Source: Paramesorhizobium deserti
GTDB taxonomy: Bacteria > Pseudomonadota > Alphaproteobacteria > Rhizobiales > Rhizobiaceae
Direction: 5' to 3'
Assembly: GCF_001558695.1 (NCBI RefSeq)
Contig: NZ_LNTU01000034.1
Coordinates: 1 to 64,000 of the forward strand
Length of the DNA stretch: 64,000 nt
The position numbers and the translations under genes are program-made. Every line of letters begins with the position of its first letter. The first letter of the stretch is position 1. A model generated the notes under the pieces. It did not search any database, was not told where the DNA came from, and saw only the letters and a program-made list of their open reading frames with translations. Shown piece after piece: positions 1 to 8,363 of this stretch.

Positions 1-19
1 CGGCGCCGCCGCCCTCGTT

Positions 20-56
20 GTGGCGCTATATACGACCACACCTGCAAAACTGTCAA
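20..56 (-). promoter_or_regulatory. sigma70-like promoter reading out of the left edge
   Basis: On the minus strand TTGACA (51-56) is followed, after 17-18 bp, by GTATAT/TATATA (27-33). Transcription would run leftwards out of the window. The near-consensus -35 and the GC-rich stretch just after the -10 resemble alphaproteobacterial tRNA/rRNA promoters, but the transcribed gene is not visible, so its identity is inference only. Confidence 0.5.
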
Positions 57-90
57 CTGCCGAATTGAAGTTTTTGAGATTTTTTTCCGA

Positions 91-110
91 CCGCCGGAAG
101 GGCGGCTTTT
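91..110 (+). terminator. short GC hairpin followed by TTTT
   Basis: CCGCC (91-95) pairs with GGCGG (101-105), and TTTT follows at 107-110 on the plus strand. It looks like a weak rho-independent terminator for plus-strand transcription, yet no plus-strand gene lies to its left inside the window. It may also act as an insulating hairpin. Confidence 0.35.
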
Positions 111-126
111 CGAGAGCCGGATAATG

Positions 127-157
127 AAAAACGGACGGATGATTATACCCGTCCGTT
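127..157 (-). terminator. rho-independent terminator of the amino-sugar ABC operon
   Basis: Read on the minus strand, AACGGACGG pairs perfectly with CCGTCCGTT (130-138 with 149-157; 9 bp, 10-nt loop) and runs into a T tract (127-131). It lies about 40 bp after the stop codon of the ATPase gene, exactly where the leftward operon should end. Confidence 0.8.
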
Positions 158-198
158 CTCCACCGCCCTCCCCCCGAATGAGCCACTTCGAATACTGG

Positions 199-1200
199 TC
201 AGGCCATTACCTTGCCTGCCGCATCGAAGTGATAGGTCTTGGCCGGATCCGGCGTTGCATAAAGCACAGCCCCCGGCTCCACCTTATATTCGCCGAAAAG
301 CCGGATGGTGACGAGCCCGGCTTCCTTGCTGTCGAGATAGAGATTGGTATCTGCCCCCAGATGCTCGGCATGCATGACGGTGCCGGACCAGGTACCGGAT
401 TTCGGATCGACCGTGATGTGTTCCGGCCTGACACCGATCGTCTTTACCCCGTCATGTCCGAGACGCTCGGCATCGACGAAATTCATTTTCGGTGAGCCTA
501 TGAAACCGGCAACGAACAGGTTGGCCGGAGAATTATAGAGCTCCATCGGCGCGCCGATCTGCTCGATCCGGCCATTGTTGAGCACCACGATCTTGTCGGC
601 GAGCGTCATCGCCTCCACCTGATCGTGGGTCACATAGATCATCGTCGCATTCAGGTCCCGGTGAAGCTTCGCAATTTCAAGCCGCGTATTGACGCGCAGC
701 GCCGCATCGAGATTCGAGAGCGGCTCGTCGAACAGGAACAGCTTCGGCTCGCGTACCAGCGCACGGCCGATGGCGACGCGCTGGCGCTGCCCGCCCGACA
801 GTTCCGCCGGCCTGCGCGCCAGATAATCGTCAAGCGACAGCATGGCCGAGGCTTTGGCGACACGGCTGACGATTTCAGCCGCCGGCGTTCCCGCCTGCTT
901 CAGTCCCAGCCCCATATTGTCGCGCACCGTCAGATGCGGATAGAGGGCATAGGTTTGGAATACCATGGCGATGCCCCGCTTGGCGGGCGGGATATGACCG
1001 GCGGCTTCATCATCGATCAGCACCTCACCCGAGGTTGCATCTTCGAGGCCTGCAATGACCCGCAGCAGGGTGGATTTTCCGCAGCCGGACGGCCCGACGA
1101 AAACCACCAGCTCCCCGTCTTTCACATCGAGATCAATGCCCTTCAGCACATCGACCGATCCGAAGGACTTGCGGATATTTTCCAGTTTCAGCGTACCCAA
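199..1200 (-). CDS. sugar ABC transporter ATP-binding protein (UgpC/MalK, CUT1 type)
   Basis: This is the ATPase of the CUT1-type importer encoded just upstream. Visible motifs are Walker A GPSGCGKST (about residues 36-44), the ABC signature LSGGQRQR, Walker B LFLFDEP and the switch His in YVTHDQ, followed by a C-terminal TOBE-like regulatory region with IGVRPEH. I start it at the TTG at 1200 (about 333 residues, the usual family length). A longer reading to 1266 would translate a dispersed palindromic repeat and has no family-like sequence. Last gene of the leftward operon, followed by a terminator. The substrate is inferred from context to be an amino sugar. Confidence 0.9.
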   Translation of the reverse strand: MGTLKLENIRKSFGSVDVLKGIDLDVKDGELVVFVGPSGCGKSTLLRVIAGLEDATSGEVLIDDEAAGHIPPAKRGIAMVFQTYALYPHLTVRDNMGLGLKQAGTPAAEIVSRVAKASAMLSLDDYLARRPAELSGGQRQRVAIGRALVREPKLFLFDEPLSNLDAALRVNTRLEIAKLHRDLNATMIYVTHDQVEAMTLADKIVVLNNGRIEQIGAPMELYNSPANLFVAGFIGSPKMNFVDAERLGHDGVKTIGVRPEHITVDPKSGTWSGTVMHAEHLGADTNLYLDSKEAGLVTIRLFGEYKVEPGAVLYATPDPAKTYHFDAAGKVMA

Positions 1201-1229
1201 ATCGTGGTTCCTGTCCTTGAAGATCAAAC

Positions 1230-1266
1230 ATGATCCCGAAAGTTGCAGACTTTCGGATAAGATCAT
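1230..1266. repeat. palindromic dispersed repeat (copy 1)
   Basis: ATGATC, then CCGAAAGT, loop TGCAG, ACTTTCGG, ATAA, GATCAT: an extragenic palindrome lying between the oxidoreductase and ATPase genes. Two related copies occur at 5526-5568 and 34707-34748, sharing the CC(A/G)AAAAGTTG centre and ATGATC/GATCAT ends. It could fold in the polycistronic mRNA and modulate expression of the downstream ATPase gene. Confidence 0.75.
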
Positions 1267-1283
1267 GCGGCTAAAACAAAAAT

Positions 1284-2351
1284 CTAAAGCGCGATGGCTT
1301 TTCCCGTGCGCACGCTCTCATCCGCCGCAAGGCAAATGCGCAGCGACTGCACCGCATCCTCCATATGGCGGGTGAGATCGACATTCTCGCGAATCGCCCT
1401 GAGCACGAAAGCTTGCTCCAGATCGCAGAGCGCCTGATGGTCCGGCTCGCCCTCCATCGAAAGATGCCGGTCAGCCTCGGCGAGTTTTCCCTCTGCATCC
1501 AGTTTCGCCGAATGGACGCGGATGACGGAAGTCTTCGTATGCGTGTCGATATCGGCCGATTTGGCACTCTCGTCCATCACAATGGAAACGCAGCCATTGG
1601 GTGAGATGACGTCTTTCACGAAGAACGCCGTCTCCGACATCATCGGCCCCCAGCCGGCCTCGTACCAACCGACGGAGCCATCGTCGAACAGCACCTGCAG
1701 ATGACCGTAATTATACATCGCCTCGTCGATTTCAGGCGAAAGCCGCAAACCCATGCCGCGCACCTGAACAGGTTTGGCGTCGGTGATCTGGCACATCACA
1801 TCGACATAGTGCACGCCGCAATCAACGATCGGCGACGTCGTCTTCATCAGTTGCTTGTGCGTTTCCCAATGGGCGCCGCTCGACTGCTGATTGAGATTCA
1901 TGCGGAAAACATAGGGACCACCGAGCGCCCTTGCCTCGGCGATCAGCCTCATCCATGAGGGATGGTGGCGCAATATGTAGCCGACCACCAGCTTACGGCC
2001 TTTCGCCTTCGCCGTGGCGACCACACGCTCGGCATCGGCGACATTGGTGGCCAGCGGCTTTTCGACGAAAACATCCGCGCCTGTTTCCATCGCCTTCACC
2101 GCGTAATCGGCATGACTGTCGGAATAAGTGGCAATGCAGACGAGATCGGGCGCGAGCGTCTCCAGCGCCTGATCAAAGGAATGGAGGAAGGGATAGCCAC
2201 GCAGCGATTCGGGTAACTCGATCGTGGAGCGGTTGACGAGGCCGACGATCTCAAAACCCGGATTGGCGTGATAGGCGAGCGCATGACTCAAACCCATATT
2301 ACCAAGTCCGGCAACCATGACCCGTACGGGCCTGAAATTCTCGGCGCTCAT
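1284..2351 (-). CDS. Gfo/Idh/MocA family oxidoreductase
   Basis: An NAD(P)-dependent sugar dehydrogenase of the Gfo/Idh/MocA superfamily, 355 residues. The N-terminal Rossmann fold carries VAGLGNMG (about residues 11-18). The family motif EKPLA appears near residue 96, and the C-terminal alpha/beta domain has the usual length. It overlaps the upstream permease gene by 4 bp (ATGA), so it is translationally coupled within the importer operon. Its substrate cannot be read from sequence; the context suggests oxidation or epimerisation of an amino sugar or its lactyl/anhydro derivative. No such enzyme is needed in the standard NagA/NagB/MurQ route, which makes its presence notable. Confidence 0.85.
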   Translation of the reverse strand: MSAENFRPVRVMVAGLGNMGLSHALAYHANPGFEIVGLVNRSTIELPESLRGYPFLHSFDQALETLAPDLVCIATYSDSHADYAVKAMETGADVFVEKPLATNVADAERVVATAKAKGRKLVVGYILRHHPSWMRLIAEARALGGPYVFRMNLNQQSSGAHWETHKQLMKTTSPIVDCGVHYVDVMCQITDAKPVQVRGMGLRLSPEIDEAMYNYGHLQVLFDDGSVGWYEAGWGPMMSETAFFVKDVISPNGCVSIVMDESAKSADIDTHTKTSVIRVHSAKLDAEGKLAEADRHLSMEGEPDHQALCDLEQAFVLRAIRENVDLTRHMEDAVQSLRICLAADESVRTGKAIAL

Positions 2352-3187
2352 TTGACCGCTCCTGCCGTGATCCCGCGAATGAGCTGGCGGGAGAAGAAGA
2401 AATAGAGGATCAGCACAGGCAATATCGCCAGCGACAAAGCGGAAAGCACCGCATTCCAGTTGGTGACATATTGGCCGATGAACATCTGCGCCCCGAGCGT
2501 CACGGTCTTCGTCGCCTCAGCCGGAGCGAGAATCAACGGGAACCACAGATCGTTCCAGATCGGGATCATGGTAAACACGGCCACCGTCGCCATGGCCGGC
2601 CTGACCAGCGGCAGCACGAGTCGGAAGAAGATGCGGTATTCGCTGAGGCCATCAATGCGCCCGGCGTTCTTCAGATCGTCCGAAACCTGCTTCATGAATT
2701 CCGACAGGATGAAAACGGCGAGCGGCAGCCCCTGCGCGGTATAGACGAGAATCAGCGATGTCAGCGTGTTGACGAGCCCGCTTGCTACCATCAGCTCGAG
2801 AATGGAAACCGTGCCGAGCCGGATGGGGATCATGATGCCCAGCGCCAGATAGAGCCCCATCAGCGTGTTGCCACGGAAGCGGTACTCGGAAAGCGCAAAG
2901 GCGGCCATTGCACCGAAGACCAGCACCAGCGCGATCGAAACCACCGTCACAATCAGGCTGTTCTGGAAATAAAGGAAGAAATTGCCCTGGTTTATCACGG
3001 TTTGATAGCCGATCAGACTGAATGTCTCCTGGGTCGGCGGCTGCAAGGGCATGCGGAAGATTGCGTTTCGCGCCTTGAACGAATTGATGACAATGATGAT
3101 GACCGGAAACAGTGCGATGATCGTGTAGGTGATCAGGATCGCATGCGCTGCAATAGTACGGGGGAGTGAAGATGTGGCGCGGCTCAC
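2348..3187 (-). CDS. sugar ABC transporter permease (MalG-like)
   Basis: Inner-membrane permease of a CUT1 importer, 279 residues with six predicted hydrophobic helices. The cytoplasmic EAA-type loop is recognisable near residues 185-205 (GRIDGLSEYRIF, then LPLVRPA), which docks onto the ATPase. The C-terminus RQLIRGITAGAVK is typical of MalG-type permeases. It overlaps the oxidoreductase gene by 4 bp and follows the MalF-like permease by 11 bp, so the two permeases probably form the heterodimeric channel. Confidence 0.9.
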   Translation of the reverse strand: MSRATSSLPRTIAAHAILITYTIIALFPVIIIVINSFKARNAIFRMPLQPPTQETFSLIGYQTVINQGNFFLYFQNSLIVTVVSIALVLVFGAMAAFALSEYRFRGNTLMGLYLALGIMIPIRLGTVSILELMVASGLVNTLTSLILVYTAQGLPLAVFILSEFMKQVSDDLKNAGRIDGLSEYRIFFRLVLPLVRPAMATVAVFTMIPIWNDLWFPLILAPAEATKTVTLGAQMFIGQYVTNWNAVLSALSLAILPVLILYFFFSRQLIRGITAGAVK

Positions 3188-3198
3188 TGTGGCACCCC

Positions 3199-4128
3199 TC
3201 AGAATTGATAGCGGCGCAGACGCCGCTGAATGCCGAAAAGATAGAGGCAGACGCCGGCGAGGATGATGAAGAACATCACCGAGGCGATCGCTGCGCCCAT
3301 GTTCCGGTCGCCGACCTGAAGCTGGAAACCGAAGAAGGTTCGGAACATGAAGGTGCCCAGGATATCGGTCGAGTAGTTTGGCCCGGCGAGAGCGCCCTGT
3401 GTCGTGTAGATCAGGTCAAATGCGTTGAAATTGCCGACGAATGTCAGGATCGAAATGATGCCGATGGAGGGCAGGATCAGCGGCAGCTTGATCTTCCAGA
3501 ATTGCGCGGCGCCGGTGATGCCGTCGCATTCCGCGGCTTCAATGATCTCGTCGGGTATCGACAGGAGCGCCGCATAGATCAGCATCATCGGGATGCCGAT
3601 GAACTGCCAGACGGAAATCAGGCTCAATGCGGTAAGCGCATAGCGTTCCTGGCCGAGCCAGGGCGCAAACAGGCTCTTCAACCCGATCATGTTGAGCATA
3701 TCAGGAGCGATCCCCCAGAGCGGGGAAAGGATCAGCTTCCAGGCGAAGCCGACGATCACGAAGGACAGGATCGTGGGGATGAAGATCGCCGTCCGGTAAA
3801 AGGTGCTGAACCGCAATTTCGGATGGCTCAGAAGCGCCGCCAGCAGAATACCGATCGGGTTCTGCACCAGCATGTGGATAATGAAGAACCAGACATTGTT
3901 CTTGAGCGCGTTCCAAAAGCTCGCCGCCCAGCGCGGATCGCCGAACAGCGTGTGGAAATTGTCGAGGCCGACGAAAGCGGACGCATTATTCTCAACCCGA
4001 AAGAGGGATAATTGCAGCGTTCCGAAGAGCGGCAGGATCATCACCGCAGTATAGATCAGGACCGCTGGCGCAAGGAAAACGGCGATATGCCATCGCACGG
4101 GCCTGGTCTTTGCGGTCTTTGTGGTCAT
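3199..4128 (-). CDS. sugar ABC transporter permease (MalF-like)
   Basis: Second membrane subunit of the CUT1 importer, 309 residues when started at ATG 4128 (MTTKTAKTRP...), just before the first hydrophobic helix. The longer reading to 4227 would pass through an intergenic hairpin and is rejected. The EAA motif (EAAECDGITGAAQFWKIKLP) is present about two-thirds along. The gene sits about 95 bp after the binding-protein gene, with a terminator-like hairpin between, a common arrangement that lowers permease expression relative to binding protein. Confidence 0.9.
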   Translation of the reverse strand: MTTKTAKTRPVRWHIAVFLAPAVLIYTAVMILPLFGTLQLSLFRVENNASAFVGLDNFHTLFGDPRWAASFWNALKNNVWFFIIHMLVQNPIGILLAALLSHPKLRFSTFYRTAIFIPTILSFVIVGFAWKLILSPLWGIAPDMLNMIGLKSLFAPWLGQERYALTALSLISVWQFIGIPMMLIYAALLSIPDEIIEAAECDGITGAAQFWKIKLPLILPSIGIISILTFVGNFNAFDLIYTTQGALAGPNYSTDILGTFMFRTFFGFQLQVGDRNMGAAIASVMFFIILAGVCLYLFGIQRRLRRYQF

Positions 4129-4181
4129 TATTTCCGTCAGCCTTCCGATTACCTTCCCTTCTCCCAGAAGGAAAGAAGGGT

Positions 4182-4214
4182 AAAAACGGCGAGGCGTCGC
4201 AAAGACGCCCCGCC
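4182..4214 (-). terminator. attenuator-like hairpin between binding protein and permease genes
   Basis: On the minus strand GGCGGGGCGTC (4204-4214) pairs with GACGCCTCGCC (4188-4198; one mismatch, 5-nt loop) and is followed by a T5 run (4182-4186). Its position directly after the binding-protein stop codon fits partial termination, giving excess binding protein over permeases. Confidence 0.7.
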
Positions 4215-4223
4215 GCCTGTTCA

Positions 4224-5483
4224 TCAATTCGCCGGCTTGTACCAGCTGTCGAGACCCTTCTGCAGTTTCTCGGCGGCGGCTTCGGGCGTGTCGGTGCCGT
4301 TGATCACATTGGCCGATTCGATCCAGGTCTCATTTTCAAGATTGGGCGTTCCGCGCGACAGAATCTGATAGGTCGAGCGAATGGTCGACTTGCACTTGTC
4401 GCGCCAGGAGACGAATTCCTGCGCCAGCGGATCTTCCATCTTCACCGGCGTAGACGACAGGCTGAAGAAGCCAGGCAGCGCGTTGGCGTAGATTTCCGCG
4501 AATTCCGGCGATGCCACCCATTCCAGGAACTTCTTCGCTTCCTCGGGATGCGCGGTCTTGGCGTTCATGCCGATGCCGAGATCGGTATGATCGGAGATAT
4601 AGCAGGTGTCGCCTGCATTCTTCACCGGCGGCGGGAATGCACCCATCTTGAACTGCGCCTGGGTGTTGAAGCCTGAGATTTCCCAGGAACCGGCCGGATA
4701 GATGGCCGCGCGGCCGAGCGTGAAGAGGTTCTGGCTGTCCGGATAGGTCTGTGCCTCGAAGCCGTCGCCCAGATAGTCCTTCCAGCGAGCGAGCGTCTTG
4801 TACGGGTCCACCCACTGAGGGTCGGTCAGCTTCTCCTTGCCCGCGATCAGCGCGAGGCGGCCTTCCTCGCCCTTCCAGTAGTTCGGGCCGATATTCTGGT
4901 AGCCCATCGTCGCGGCTTCCCAGAGATCCTTGGTGCCCATCGCCATCGGGATATAGGTGCCGTTCTCCTTGATCTTGTCGAGTACGGCGAAGAATTCGTC
5001 TTCCGTCTGTGGTACCGAAAGGCCGAGTTCGTCGAAGGCATCCTTATTGTAGATGAAGCCGTGGATGACCGAAGCCACCGGCACGCAGAAGATATCCTTG
5101 CCGTCATCGGTGATCCAGGCGGACTTTGCGACCGAGCTGAACTTGTCGATGCCAGGCAGATCGTTGAGCGAGGCAAGCTGCCCCTTCTGGAACAGCGCCA
5201 GCGACTTGTCGAACGGGCGGCAGGTGATAATGTCGCCCGCGGTGTTGGCGTCGAGCTTGGCGCCAAGTGCGGCATCATACTCCGTTGGCGCGGAAGGATT
5301 GAACGTAAGCTTGATGCCCGGATGCTTCGCCTCGAAGGCGGGGATCAGCTTTTCCTGCCAGATTGGCAGGTCGTCATTGCGCCAGCTCTCGATGTTCAGC
5401 GTCACGTCTTGCGCATAAGCCGCTCCGGCCGAGCCGAAAACGCTTGACGCAAGCAACACCGCAATCATTGTCCTGCTCATCAT
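4224..5483 (-). CDS. sugar ABC transporter substrate-binding protein
   Basis: Periplasmic solute-binding protein, family 1 (MalE/UgpB-like), about 419 residues. A signal peptide (MMSRTMIAVLLASSVFG, cleaved after AYA-QD) is clear. I choose ATG 5483 because GGGGAG lies a few bases upstream; the reading to 5537 would run into a palindromic repeat. First of the importer genes after the MurQ-like gene. Specificity is not readable; the neighbours (MurQ, NagA, kinase and deaminase homologues) suggest GlcNAc, MurNAc or peptidoglycan fragments. Confidence 0.88.
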   Translation of the reverse strand: MMSRTMIAVLLASSVFGSAGAAYAQDVTLNIESWRNDDLPIWQEKLIPAFEAKHPGIKLTFNPSAPTEYDAALGAKLDANTAGDIITCRPFDKSLALFQKGQLASLNDLPGIDKFSSVAKSAWITDDGKDIFCVPVASVIHGFIYNKDAFDELGLSVPQTEDEFFAVLDKIKENGTYIPMAMGTKDLWEAATMGYQNIGPNYWKGEEGRLALIAGKEKLTDPQWVDPYKTLARWKDYLGDGFEAQTYPDSQNLFTLGRAAIYPAGSWEISGFNTQAQFKMGAFPPPVKNAGDTCYISDHTDLGIGMNAKTAHPEEAKKFLEWVASPEFAEIYANALPGFFSLSSTPVKMEDPLAQEFVSWRDKCKSTIRSTYQILSRGTPNLENETWIESANVINGTDTPEAAAEKLQKGLDSWYKPAN

Positions 5484-5525
5484 GATACTCTCCCCTTTTT
5501 GGCGCCCTTCAGGCGCACTGTTCCT

Positions 5526-5568
5526 GCATAATCCCAAAAAGTTGCAGACTTTTTGGATAAGATTATGC
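5526..5568. repeat. palindromic dispersed repeat (copy 2)
   Basis: GCATAATC-C-CCAAAAAGT-TGCAG-ACTTTTTGG-ATAA-GATTATGC, a near-perfect 43-bp extragenic palindrome between the murQ-like and binding-protein genes. It has the same architecture as the copies at 1230-1266 and 34707-34748. It may work as an mRNA stabiliser or processing site in the operon transcript. Confidence 0.8.
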
Positions 5569-5576
5569 AGCCTACG

Positions 5577-6488
5577 TTAATGGGAACCGCGGTTCCCTTC
5601 CAATTTCGAAAGCGCCGGACGCAATTTCTGTCCGTTGCTGTCGAGAAGCCGTAACGCAGCGGCAAGATCCGCCGCGCCTGCCGCCAGAAGAACCGCCGGC
5701 TTGACCGAACCGCCCGCCTGCTCAAGACAGGCCTGCGCCTCCGCCTCGCTGCAATTCGCTATAGCGGCCACGATACGCACCGCTCGCCGCCTGAGCTTTT
5801 GGTTATCCGCATGGAGATTGACCATGTAGCCGTCATGGACATGACCAAGTCGGATCGCCGCCAGCGTCGACAACAGGTTCAATGCGATTTTTTGGGCGGT
5901 CCCTGCGCCCATGCGGGTTGACCCCGCTATTATTTCCGGCGGCGTTGCCAAAAGGATGCCGATATCGGCTTCTTCCAGAATGGGTGCCCCCGGATTATTG
6001 GCCATGGCGATCGTCTTCAGACCGCGGCTCTTGGCAGCCTGCAAGGCGCCAACCGCATAAGGCGTCGAGCCGCTCGCCGAAATCGCAATGAGACAATCGC
6101 TTGAATCGAGATTGGCGGATGAAACGTCGCGCGCACCCCGCTCCGCGCTGTCTTCGGGCGCTCCGGTCAGATTGGTCAGGCTTTCGACGCCGCCGGCAAG
6201 AAGCACAACGATACGATCGCGCGGAATGCCGAACGTGCCGGGCAGCTCCAAGGCATCGGCAAGCGCCATCAGCCCTGAACTGCCCGCGGCCGCGTAGGCG
6301 AGACGCCCGCCCCGTTCCAGGGCGTCAGCAACGAGATTCGCGGCAGCGGCAATGTCGTTAGAGGAAGAAGCAACAACAGCGGCGGCCGCCTCCTGCGCCT
6401 TGGCAAGAAGAGCAGCGATATGATGCGGCGGCTGGCAGTCGAGGCCCCGCGCCCCCTCATTCAGCTGTTCGGTCCGATTTAGGGCCAT
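5577..6488 (-). CDS. murQ: MurQ-like N-acetylmuramic acid 6-phosphate etherase (divergent)
   Basis: SIS-domain protein of about 303 residues resembling MurQ, which cleaves the lactyl ether of MurNAc-6-P to give GlcNAc-6-P and D-lactate. MurQ-like signatures are LAGGVESL, the acidic APEDSAERG, and STRMGAGTAQK, with a C-terminal helical domain. Two canonical positions differ: the usual GTSGRLG reads GSSGLMA, and the usual STR(L/M)KAGTAQK has Gly for Lys. ATG 6488 starts at MALNRTEQ. First gene of the leftward operon, divergent from the kinase. It could be a true MurQ or a relative acting on another 6-phospho amino sugar. Confidence 0.75.
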   Translation of the reverse strand: MALNRTEQLNEGARGLDCQPPHHIAALLAKAQEAAAAVVASSSNDIAAAANLVADALERGGRLAYAAAGSSGLMALADALELPGTFGIPRDRIVVLLAGGVESLTNLTGAPEDSAERGARDVSSANLDSSDCLIAISASGSTPYAVGALQAAKSRGLKTIAMANNPGAPILEEADIGILLATPPEIIAGSTRMGAGTAQKIALNLLSTLAAIRLGHVHDGYMVNLHADNQKLRRRAVRIVAAIANCSEAEAQACLEQAGGSVKPAVLLAAGAADLAAALRLLDSNGQKLRPALSKLEGNRGSH

Positions 6489-6525
6489 TATGTCCGTTCT
6501 CCCACTCAGTTGATAATGCCAAAAA

Positions 6526-6670
6526 AATACCACTTGTCCAGAGACCTTAATGAATTCTTGCGATCAAATTTCCAGCCCGAAAAAATATGATGATTTTTCA
6601 TATAGTTATAAAATTGACACACCCGACGAGATTTAGCACTTGGCTATTGGTACTTTATTGGTATTATAAT
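6526..6670. promoter_or_regulatory. divergent promoter with three TTGGTA(C/T)T half-sites
   Basis: TTGGTACT (6647-6654) and TTGGTATT (6658-6665), spaced 11 bp, overlap a TATAAT (6665-6670) before the kinase gene. GTGGTATT on the minus strand (6526-6533) lies before murQ. The TGGT half-site resembles known sites of HutC/NagR-type GntR repressors, and a GntR gene sits in the operon. I infer that this regulator controls both operons. Confidence 0.5.
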
Positions 6671-6688
6671 CTGCAGGAGGCACAGCGC

Positions 6689-7570
6689 GTGGAACTTCTT
6701 CTCGGAATCGATGGCGGCGGCACCGGATGTCGCGCGGCGCTTGCCGACAAGGCAGGGCGTATACTTAGCCGCGGCCAGAGCGGTGCGGCCAATATCATGA
6801 CGGATATAGAAGGCGCGCGGACCAGCATCCTGGCCGCCACACGGCAGGCCTTGCAGGAAGCTGGCCTTCGTGTGGAAGCCGAAACCTCGATTTCGGCAGT
6901 TCTCGGTCTCGCCGGCGCCAATGTCGGCGATAACGCAACCCGCCTCGAAAAGCTTCTGCCCTTTGCCCATGCCAAGGTGAAATCCGACGCTACTATCGCG
7001 CTTCATGGCGCGATCGGCGACACCGACGGAACCGTCGTCATCCTCGGCACCGGCTCAGTCTTCGTTACGCGCCAGGCTGGCCGCATACGCACAATCGGGG
7101 GGTGGGGCTTCAAGGTGAGCGATCTCGCCGGCGGCGCCCGTCTTGGTCGTGATCTGCTCGAGGAGACACTGCTTGCTTACGACGGCGTTCACCTTTCCTC
7201 GCCGCTGGCGGAAAAGACCATGGCGATGTTCGGCAACGATCCACACCGGATCGTCTCGTTCGCGCATGACGCCAGGCCGAGCGATTTCGGCACCTATGCG
7301 CCGCTGGTCTTCGAATATGCTGACAAGGGCGACAGGCTAGCCCTTCTGCTCGTCGAGCAGTCGCTTAGGACAATCGAGGAAGCGCTTGATGCGATCATGC
7401 CGCCCAAGCAGGACACGCTCTGCCTGATCGGCGGGCTCGGCCCACTTTATGCACCAAGGCTTTCGCCCAGATATCGCAGCCGTTTACGGCCGCCGATTGG
7501 CGACGCGCTGAGCGGCGCGGTCAGGCTCGCGGTTGGGCTCTTTGCGCATGCGGAGGCGAACCATGGCTGA
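6689..7570 (+). CDS. BadF/BadG-type ATPase, probable N-acetylglucosamine kinase
   Basis: About 293 residues, ASKHA-fold sugar kinase. The phosphate-1 motif GIDGGGTGCRAAL is at the N-terminus, GTGSVF near residue 125 and GGLGPLYAP near the C-terminus. Relatives phosphorylate GlcNAc (NagK-like) or related amino sugars with ATP, which an ABC-imported unphosphorylated sugar requires. I start it at GTG 6689 because AGGAGG sits 8 bp upstream (6675-6680); a longer reading begins in the promoter. It overlaps the GntR gene by 8 bp. Activity on MurNAc or anhydro-MurNAc cannot be excluded. Confidence 0.82.
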   Translation: MELLLGIDGGGTGCRAALADKAGRILSRGQSGAANIMTDIEGARTSILAATRQALQEAGLRVEAETSISAVLGLAGANVGDNATRLEKLLPFAHAKVKSDATIALHGAIGDTDGTVVILGTGSVFVTRQAGRIRTIGGWGFKVSDLAGGARLGRDLLEETLLAYDGVHLSSPLAEKTMAMFGNDPHRIVSFAHDARPSDFGTYAPLVFEYADKGDRLALLLVEQSLRTIEEALDAIMPPKQDTLCLIGGLGPLYAPRLSPRYRSRLRPPIGDALSGAVRLAVGLFAHAEANHG

Positions 7571-8363
7571 TTCGATGCGGGTCATCTTCGCCGATATCGC
7601 GGCGCAATCGCCGGGTGGCGGCCCTCTCTACGTCAAACTCAAGCGGATTATCGAACGTGCCGTTGACCGCGGCCTCATCAAATCAGGCGATGCCCTGCCG
7701 CCGGAACGCGAGATCGCCAGCATGGCCGATGTATCGCGCGTCACCGTCCGCAAGGCCGTTCAGGAACTGGTGAAAGAAGGGCTGCTGATCCAGCGTCATG
7801 GCTCGGGCACTTTTGTTGCCTCGCGGGTGAAGCCCGTGGAACAATATCTGACCCAACTCACTTCGTTTACCGAGGATATGGCGCGGCGCGGCATGATCGT
7901 CCGCTCGGAGTGGCTCGATCGCGGCATCTATGCTCCCTCGCCCGAAGAGATGGTAGCGCTGGGCCTCACATCTGGCGAAAAGGTCGCCCGCATCAGTCGT
8001 CTGCGCGTTGCCAACGAAACGCCGATGGCGATCGAGCGAGCGGCGCTGGCAGCAAGTGTCCTGCCCCGTCCGGAAGATGTAACGACATCGCTCTATGCGG
8101 TTCTGGCGGCAAGCGGAAATCGTCCCGTGCGAGCGATCCAGCGCATTTCCGCCGCCATTTTAAAGGAAAATGACGCGCGTATCCTTGAGGTTCAGCCTGG
8201 ATCGGCAAGCCTCAATATCGAGCGCATTTCCTATCTTGAATCCGGCAAGGTGATCGAGTTTACCCGCTCGATCTACCGGGCCGATGCCTATGAATTCATC
8301 GCCGAATTGCGTCTCAGCGGGCCATCGGAACAATCGGCGGAAGCAGCGGGAGCGGTTCTTTGA
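7563..8363 (+). CDS. GntR/HutC-family transcriptional regulator
   Basis: About 266 residues. An N-terminal winged helix-turn-helix is recognisable (PLYVKLKRIIERAVDRG, then PPEREIASMADVSRVTVRKA), followed by the signature RHGSGTFVASR and a C-terminal UTRA effector domain (residues about 95-255). Start ATG 7563 has GGAGG 8 bp upstream, inside the kinase gene. By analogy with NagR/DasR-type members, an amino-sugar phosphate is the likely inducer. It probably represses its own operon and the divergent murQ-importer operon through the TTGGTA half-sites at 6526-6665. Confidence 0.9.
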   Translation: MADSMRVIFADIAAQSPGGGPLYVKLKRIIERAVDRGLIKSGDALPPEREIASMADVSRVTVRKAVQELVKEGLLIQRHGSGTFVASRVKPVEQYLTQLTSFTEDMARRGMIVRSEWLDRGIYAPSPEEMVALGLTSGEKVARISRLRVANETPMAIERAALAASVLPRPEDVTTSLYAVLAASGNRPVRAIQRISAAILKENDARILEVQPGSASLNIERISYLESGKVIEFTRSIYRADAYEFIAELRLSGPSEQSAEAAGAVL

